Shown here piece by piece: positions 58,452 to 64,000 of a stretch of DNA of 64,000 nucleotides. The notes below the pieces were generated by a model, which did not search any database, was not told the DNA's origin, and saw nothing but the letters and a program-made list of their open reading frames with translations. The stretch spans positions 6,076,001-6,140,000 of the forward strand of contig JAHQIY010000003.1 in NCBI GenBank assembly GCA_019054805.1, read 5' to 3'. The first letter of the stretch is position 1. Every line of letters starts with the position of its first letter. The stretch comes from Brachionus manjavacas (Eukaryota; Rotifera; Eurotatoria; Ploima; Brachionidae). A program made the position numbers and the translations under genes.

Positions 58452-58560
58452 TACTGGAGTGAAGGTTTGACATGAGTTTAAAGAAAAATGAGTTTATTAA
58501 AAAATAACTCATTTTTTAAAAAATTTTTTTTAAACTCGTGTCAAAACTTCACCCCAGTTA
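58452..58560. mobile_element. Small fold-back element (MITE-like), about 109 bp
   Basis: The left arm from 58453 (actggagtgaaggtttgaca) and the right arm ending at 58558 are imperfect inverted copies over about 45 bases, including gagtttaaa and aactcatttt words. The element is almost all stem. A further 'aactcatttttt' word follows at 58580. No target duplication is clear. Confidence 0.65.
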
Positions 58561-58640
58561 ATTTTGAATAAGTTTTTTTTAACTCATTTTTTCTAACTTA
58601 ATATTTTAATTCAATTTTTAGATTAAAAAAAAGGTGATTT

Positions 58641-58922
58641 TCACAATTCACTTGGAGGGTCAAATCCCTTAGCTTTTTTATCTAAAAAATATTTTTTAGA
58701 CGATCCATGAAGCTTGTTGGTGATTTCTTCGTCAGTTTTTGCTCTATTATCGCCCTTGAGTTTAATTGTATTGTCGTGTGTGTGTGTGTGTGGACCTGAC
58801 ACTGTGATAGAAACATGAGAGTAATCACGGTTAGCGGGTGCATTTATAAATGGATCTTCGTCGATTGCAATTGTATATTTGCACGTATCACTTACAATCT
58901 CGCAATTGGCATTAACTCTCAT
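58641..58922 (-). CDS. Unassigned 93-codon frame; possible MULE N-terminal remnant
   Basis: The minus frame starts 'MRVNANCEIVSDTCKYTIAI' and contains 'SHVSITVSGPHTHTHDN', then 'NRAKTDEEITNKLHGSSKKY' and a stop. MULE transposases often have an 'HxH...' element followed by a charged helix before the catalytic core, and this order is similar. However, the His/Thr run is encoded by a (GT)n microsatellite at 58774-58791, which weakens that argument. The composition looks coding. It could also be an exon of an unknown gene. Confidence 0.3.
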   Translation of the reverse strand: MRVNANCEIVSDTCKYTIAIDEDPFINAPANRDYSHVSITVSGPHTHTHDNTIKLKGDNRAKTDEEITNKLHGSSKKYFLDKKAKGFDPPSEL

Positions 58923-59164
58923 AAATGGTGTTGTAAATCTCTCGGTTGTCGTGTAAATAACAGCATTTGTTTGTTTTAGTTCGACTTGAGTTTTTCTTTT
59001 TCAATAATATATTTGTAAAAAATATGCATAAATTTGCCACGAATGTGGTATTTATCTTTGTTTGATGGATCTACCACCTTTTTCTCCAAGATCTGAGGAA
59101 GTGAATATTTAAAATAGGAATAGTATAAGTATTCATTTTTAACAGTGTGTAATTTTATGGGTTT
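58923..59164. other. Spacer before the LINE, nothing recognised
   Basis: No supported feature. A continuation of the preceding frame upstream could not be established. Confidence 0.3.
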
Positions 59165-61262
59165 ATTTTATTTTTTTTATTTGTTTTCTGTACCGAGCTA
59201 GGGCTCCTTCAGAATAGAATAAAAAAATCAAAATCAAAATCAAAATGAAATTAAAGTTAATAAAATGAGATAAAAAATCAAAATAAAGTAAATAAGCTAA
59301 AAAAAAAATGAAAGCTTAGAAGACATAGATTGTTACATGTTGCAAATTGTACATAGTTCAGGTTTCAGGAAAAAAGGAGGAAATAGTAAGGTAGCAATTA
59401 CACAATGGAGTTGGGTATTCAATATATCTCGATTCGAAACCTTCTTTGGATTCCTCCACCAGTCTTACAACCAATGGAATAGAATGACTCAGTTCTGTCG
59501 CAACATATCTCTCACTCAACTCAAAAAGCCGATTTGAGACTGTTAGTAATTTAAGTTTATTAAAAGCTTCATGATGCACGATGTTGGAGGGAGTATCATA
59601 TTTTAATTTAAGGATAGATCTTACTGCTGAATTCTGAATTGCTTGTAGTTTTTTGATATTATTTTCTGAAAACGAATTCAAGCAAGGAAAAGAATAGTCT
59701 AAAATCGATCCGACTAAAGATTTATTTAAATTTCCTAGTGTGTTTTGATTGAGACCCCATTTTTTGTTTGACAATATCTTAATAATGTTTAGCCTTTTGT
59801 TGCAGCGTTCTTTAATTTCGTCTACTAGTATATTAAAGTTTAACTTAGAATCAAATTTAATAACAAGAAACTTGATTTCTTTTTGGCTCACTTTTCTGTT
59901 TCCATAAATTTTTAAGTTTAGATTATCACTCTCTTTTTTGTACCTAGAAAAGACTACTGAACACGACTTTTCAACTGATATCTTCATTTTCCATTTAAAA
60001 AGCCATTGTTCTAGTTCGTTGGTGTATTTATTAATCTTTTTTTCTAGGTTCCCTTTTTTGCGGTAAAAGAAAAATGTAACTAGATCATCTGCGAAAGGCA
60101 GAGAGTATTCATTATTTGTTTTGTGTCTTTTGGGGATGTTATTAATGTAGATACTAAATAAAAGAGGACTGATTACTGAGCCTTAAGGGACACATGCAGT
60201 TGCTTGGTATTCTTCGCTCAGGTGGTCATTCACATTTACCTTAAATGTCCTACTATCTAAAAAGGATCTAATCCAGTTAGTCAAGTAATGAGGTGGATTC
60301 ATTTTAATCAATTTAAAAAGTAGACCTTCATGCCAAACCCTATCAAAGGCTTTAGAAATATCAAAAAAAAGGCTGCAAACTCTTTTTTTTTCTATTAAAT
60401 GATTCCACAATTTTTTGAATTAAAAAGAAAAGATTATCTGATGTTCGCTGGTGTTTCATAAATCCAGATTGCTCCTGGATAAGGAGTGAATTTTGTTCCA
60501 AATAATTGTATAATCTTGAAAATACTATGCGTTCCAGGAGCTTTCCTAAACAACTCGTTATACTAATTGGTCTATAATTTAAAGGATCTTGTAAAGAAGA
60601 GGCTTTTTTTTGAACCATAGTAATGTTCGATGTTTTCCATGCTTTAGGGACTCTACCTTCTCGAAGAGATAAATTAAAAAGTTCTATTATTTCTATTAAT
60701 GAATTTCTAGGTAAGTTTTTTAACATTAAATTATGAATTTGGTCAGGTCCTGATGCCGCTTCATTTTTCAATCTTTTTAAAGCCATAATTAATTCATTTA
60801 TGCAAATTGGATCATCAAAATTACACTGATTATTGTTTCTAAAGAAATCAGAGTTCGAAGCATTTTCCCTTTTCTTCATTAGTTTTGAATTCCTTTTCAT
60901 TTAAAATCAAATTAGGAATCAAATTTGTTCTTTTTTTTGTTCTAAATTTATTTATTTTTTTCCAAAAAGGTCTACTTGTCAGTGGGTTTTTTCCCATTTT
61001 CTCAATAAAATCAAACCAATTTTGATTCCATAATTTTTTTAAAGAGGCCTTTAACTCAAATGTAAGTTGATTAAATTTTTTCTTGAAATTTTGACAGCGG
61101 GTTTTCTGAAAGTTTCCTCTTAATTTCCTACGTTCTTTGATCAAATTAACAATGTTCGGTGGAAGACTCGTTTTGTAGATTTTCTGAGAAAGATATGGAA
61201 TGCTTTTATGTGAAGCAGAAATAATTTTTTCTGTAATTTTATCATTTAGTTGATCTATTGTG
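59165..61262 (-). mobile_element. Jockey/CR1-like LINE, 5'-truncated, interrupted reverse transcriptase
   Basis: From 61262 down, the minus strand encodes 'SIPYLSQKIYKTSLPPNIVN' and 'KERRKLRGNFQ' (the linker after a lost endonuclease), then 'RPFWKKINKFR'. RT blocks follow: 'NEAASGPDQIHNLMLKNL', 'LNYRPISITSCLGKLLERIV', 'EQSGFMKHQRTSDNL', 'SLFFDISKAFDRVWHEGLL', 'GSVISPLLFSIYINNIP' and the catalytic 'LPFADDLVTFF'. The C-terminal domain ends at 59358. Defects seen are frame changes near 60870 and 60385 (in A/T runs) and a stop just before the GSVISPL block (60184). The 3' UTR has the 'accgagctagggctccttc' box (59193-59211 on the plus strand) and a caaaat-repeat tract. The endonuclease and ORF1 are missing. 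Confidence 0.93.
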
Positions 61263-62341
61263 AAAAAAATATTGAAAACTTTTTATTGAAAATAGTACAT
61301 CGAAATCAATTATCGAAAATCAATAAAGAAAAATTACATAGAAAAAAATAAATTAAACTTATTTTCTAAAATCGATACCATTCTATCAAAAAAAATATCT
61401 ATACTAATTGTGTTATAGATTGAAAATGATTGAATCATTACTTCATCTTTTTTGATTTCTGATTTATCTCTTGCAAACACTCTCCCGGCTTTAAACTGTT
61501 CACTATGACAATCTTTTAAATATGATTAATTTCTGTTTTTAATCTTGGAATCATTATTTATTGATTTCAAAATTCAAAAAAAAAAATTTTTTGGCTTCCA
61601 AAAATTTTCTTAAAAAAATAAAAGATGAGTCAAGAATAATAAAATTTAAAATGAATAAATGTTAATTATACGATGAAAAAATTTCGATATATGCATTCGA
61701 TAAAAAATAATTCTTCAAAGTTTCGACAAAAAAATTGTCTTTTTTCGATAAAACGTGATAGTTCCTATTTTTTGAATATTAACATTAAGGGCATGTGACA
61801 GGACATTAGACATTCAGATAAAATATTTTTTTTATTAAAGAAAAAATGATTTTTAATGGTACGATGACTAAAACTGAAATTGAATTTCAGATAATTTAAA
61901 AAATAAAAATTGCACTTTAAATTAAAATCAATTATTAGTAATAATGATCATTATTGTACATTTTCATTTAACATTTTCTGCAATTTTTCAACTGTCTGTT
62001 GTGTTATTTCCATCATGGCTATATGATTGACTTCTGAGTCTCTTTATTAATTTTCTTTTAATTATTACTACTAGGTTTTCTTCTTCCTACAAAATAATTC
62101 GACTTAAATATTCGAATAAATTTTGTTCGGCTTCGGTATTAATTTCTTAGACTTTAAATCAATTTTTAATGAATTAAATTTAATATCTCCTTGGTCCACA
62201 AAAAGTGAATACGGAACAAAAATTATTATCTTAGTAATCAATTTCCTGTGTAACTAATTTGGAACCCAAACCAAAATTACTTATGTAGAAATTATTTTGG
62301 AAAAAAATACGAGTATTTATAAATATTTGCTGTTTCATCAT
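61263..62341. other. Intergenic between LINE and GPCR, nothing recognised
   Basis: AT-rich with no supported coding signal. Confidence 0.4.
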
Positions 62342-62347
62342 TTTATT
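62342..62347 (-). promoter_or_regulatory. Candidate polyadenylation signal of the GPCR gene
   Basis: AATAAA on the minus strand about 105 bp after the stop codon. Confidence 0.4.
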
Positions 62348-62450
62348 ACGTTGTCCCATAAATACATTTTCATAAACTCAATGATATTAATAATTAATAA
62401 ATTGAATTGAGTTTAGTGAATTTTCAATTTTAACTCATATTTATTTTTAG

Positions 62451-63940
62451 TTATTTTTTAAAAATTTTTTTCAAGTTATTTCGAAACTTCTTGTTTAAGC
62501 TAATATAAACAAGTGGGCTGAGCACATTCTCGATGTAAAATAAAAAATACAAAAATTTTAAGAAAGGTAAAATTCCGATAACAATTAAAACAAATGGAAG
62601 AGTTGACAACCATATAATAGCCGAGAGCTTAAAAAAAAAAGAATTTATTATTTTTTTAATTAAAAAGGTTTTGTGAAATTCAGTTCATAGGAACAGAACA
62701 AAGTGTAAGAAATATTATTTGAGAAATTTTAAAATTAATTCTGTGAATGCAGCATGGTGCAACATTCAATGTTGCATCAAATCTAAAAGTTTGCTAATGA
62801 TGTACAAAATCTCTGCAAAATGCACTACACTCGAACATATTGAAATTTAATTTCTGGTTAACTCTGCAAATTTAGCAGACCCTGATATTTTATGCAACTT
62901 TGAATTAATTTTAAATTTTAGTAAAAAAGTTATCCAATTTTTTCTGTTCTTTAACCATTTTGCACTGAATTTCACAAAGCCAATTAAAAAAATATTAAAA
63001 ATTTTACTAGAATCGAAATTTTCGTGAGAACTTTAGTCGAGGAACTACGTTGTCTATGAAATTTTTTTTTCTTAATTTCTTTATCGAATTTCGAATTAAA
63101 GTCTGTCTGTACCGAAGCATTTGACTGGTTTTTTTGTAATGAAATAGTCGAATCAACAGGCTCTTGACTATCTATTAAATTCTCAATTTTTTTGTTTTGA
63201 TTTTTCAATTTTCTGTTTGTAATTAAATGTTTATTTAGGTTAAATGAAGCATCGGATCGATGAAATGTGATTTTGCAGTAGAAAGATGAGCTTATAATTG
63301 CAGTCGCGATGAAAAAAAATGTTGACAAAATTACATTTAAATAGTTCAAAAGTTTCTTGAATGAAAATTTGCCTTCTTTTTGATCTGAATTTGCACCTTT
63401 GACAGTGGTACAATTCGAATCCAATTTAATGTCTGTTAGATAATTTGAAGCCGAAAAACAAAAGAAAAATAAATAGACCATCCATATAATTTTATTTATA
63501 TTTGACTCCAATGTTTTGTAATATTGGGGTTTACATACGGCAAAATATCGCTCTATTGATATGACGCTAATGATAAATAAGTTCATATAGATTAAGGAAT
63601 CTTTTAAATGTTCCATTATTTTGATTGCGCTTGTTGAAATACTTATTTGCCAAACTCGAAAAAATATTGTGTATGGAACAAATATTCCGGACAAGATTAA
63701 ATTAATTACTGATAAAAGAAAAATAGCTTGGTTGTTAACTTGATTTCTGCTTCGATTTGGAGTATGGCACCGATAGCTCTTTTTTCTCCGCCTCTGAAAA
63801 TGTACTGAGACTAAAAGAAGATTAGCGCTTGAGCCGATAACAAAAAATATGCTCAAAATTACTGTGGTCACTAGATTGTCGATTGTTTTTACTTGTAAAG
63901 AACTTGAGCAATACTTTTGGCTCAAATTATTCAAAAACAT
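62451..63940 (-). CDS. Class A (rhodopsin-type) G-protein-coupled receptor, two exons
   Basis: Exon 63940-63008 and exon 62627-62451 join at phase 0 (GT..AG; donor CTA|GTAAAA, acceptor in an A/T tract) into about 369 residues. TM1 is 'VVILSIFFVIGSSANLLLV'-like. TM3 ends with 'ISVISIERYFAVCKP' (the D/ERY motif). TM4-5 follow with a cysteine in the second extracellular loop ('DSNCTTVKG'). The third intracellular loop is long and Ser/Lys-rich. Exon 2 gives TM6 ('LSAIIWLSTLPFVLIVIGIL') and TM7 ('ENVLSPLVYISL'), where SPLVY replaces NPxxY. The usual TM3 cysteine appears absent. The ATG at 63940 is preceded by tttgtttag, which could also be a splice acceptor, so an upstream exon is possible. The ligand is unknown. 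Confidence 0.8.
62628..63007 (-). other. GPCR intron with a 19-base palindrome
   Basis: The 380-bp intron holds the palindrome tgcaacatt c aatgttgca at 62758-62776 and otherwise nothing recognised. Confidence 0.6.
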
Positions 63941-64000
63941 TCTAAACAAAAAAATTATTAATTTATTGAATTTTGCTATGAAATGAAGGCTTAAATTAAA

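Noticed and set aside
1-64000. tRNA, rRNA or CRISPR loci
   Set aside because: No cloverleaf with a GTTCRANNC box, no rRNA-like blocks and no regularly spaced direct repeats were seen.

Overview
The window is eukaryotic nuclear DNA from an AT-rich invertebrate genome. It has spliced genes with short AT-rich introns (GT..AG, about 50-60 bp), metazoan gene families (CNNM, KDM2, N-terminal RASSF, rhodopsin-type GPCR) and a dense load of metazoan-type transposons: LINEs, a Ty3/gypsy element, Tc1/mariner, piggyBac, MULE and Tigger/pogo relatives. A small protostome such as a rotifer or another lophotrochozoan would fit, but the species cannot be fixed from sequence alone. I found no tRNA, rRNA, CRISPR or prokaryotic features.

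Layout. 1-2.1 kb: a LINE 3' end, then the last three exons of a CNNM-type metal-transport protein. 2.9-6.7 kb: transposon graveyard with a LINE tail, two strong hairpins, a DDE transposase fragment, a 634-bp TA-flanked MITE with GC-rich subtermini inserted in an inverted copy of that fragment, another LINE, and a Tigger-like remnant inside 18-bp inverted repeats. 7.45-12.63 kb: a structurally complete Ty3/gypsy LTR retrotransposon on the minus strand (362-bp LTRs, 5-bp target duplication). 14.25-21.13 kb: a six-exon KDM2-type JmjC/CXXC/PHD histone demethylase that ends before any F-box/LRR part; its large third intron carries antisense MULE transposase remains. 23.1-24.8 and 33.1-34.8 kb: two copies of a RING-IBR-RING gene that alternate between apparently identical and strongly diverged blocks. 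Between them lie LINE tails, a MULE remnant, a 400-bp TTAA-flanked piggyBac MITE, Tc1/mariner and piggyBac transposase remnants, and a 200-bp MITE with 43-bp terminal repeats. 36.1-54.1 kb: an 18-kb near-desert with one Tc1/mariner remnant. 54.1-56.6 kb: an intronless N-terminal-RASSF gene with a TATA box. 58.4-61.3 kb: a small MITE, a doubtful ORF and the best-preserved LINE (5'-truncated, interrupted). 62.45-63.94 kb: a two-exon class A GPCR on the minus strand.

The host genes do not form an operon or shared pathway. The window is best read as ordinary single-gene loci in a transposon-rich landscape. The most unusual signals are the mosaic RBR gene pair, the KDM2 gene without F-box/LRR, the MITE nested in an inverted transposase fragment, and several well-bounded non-autonomous DNA elements.
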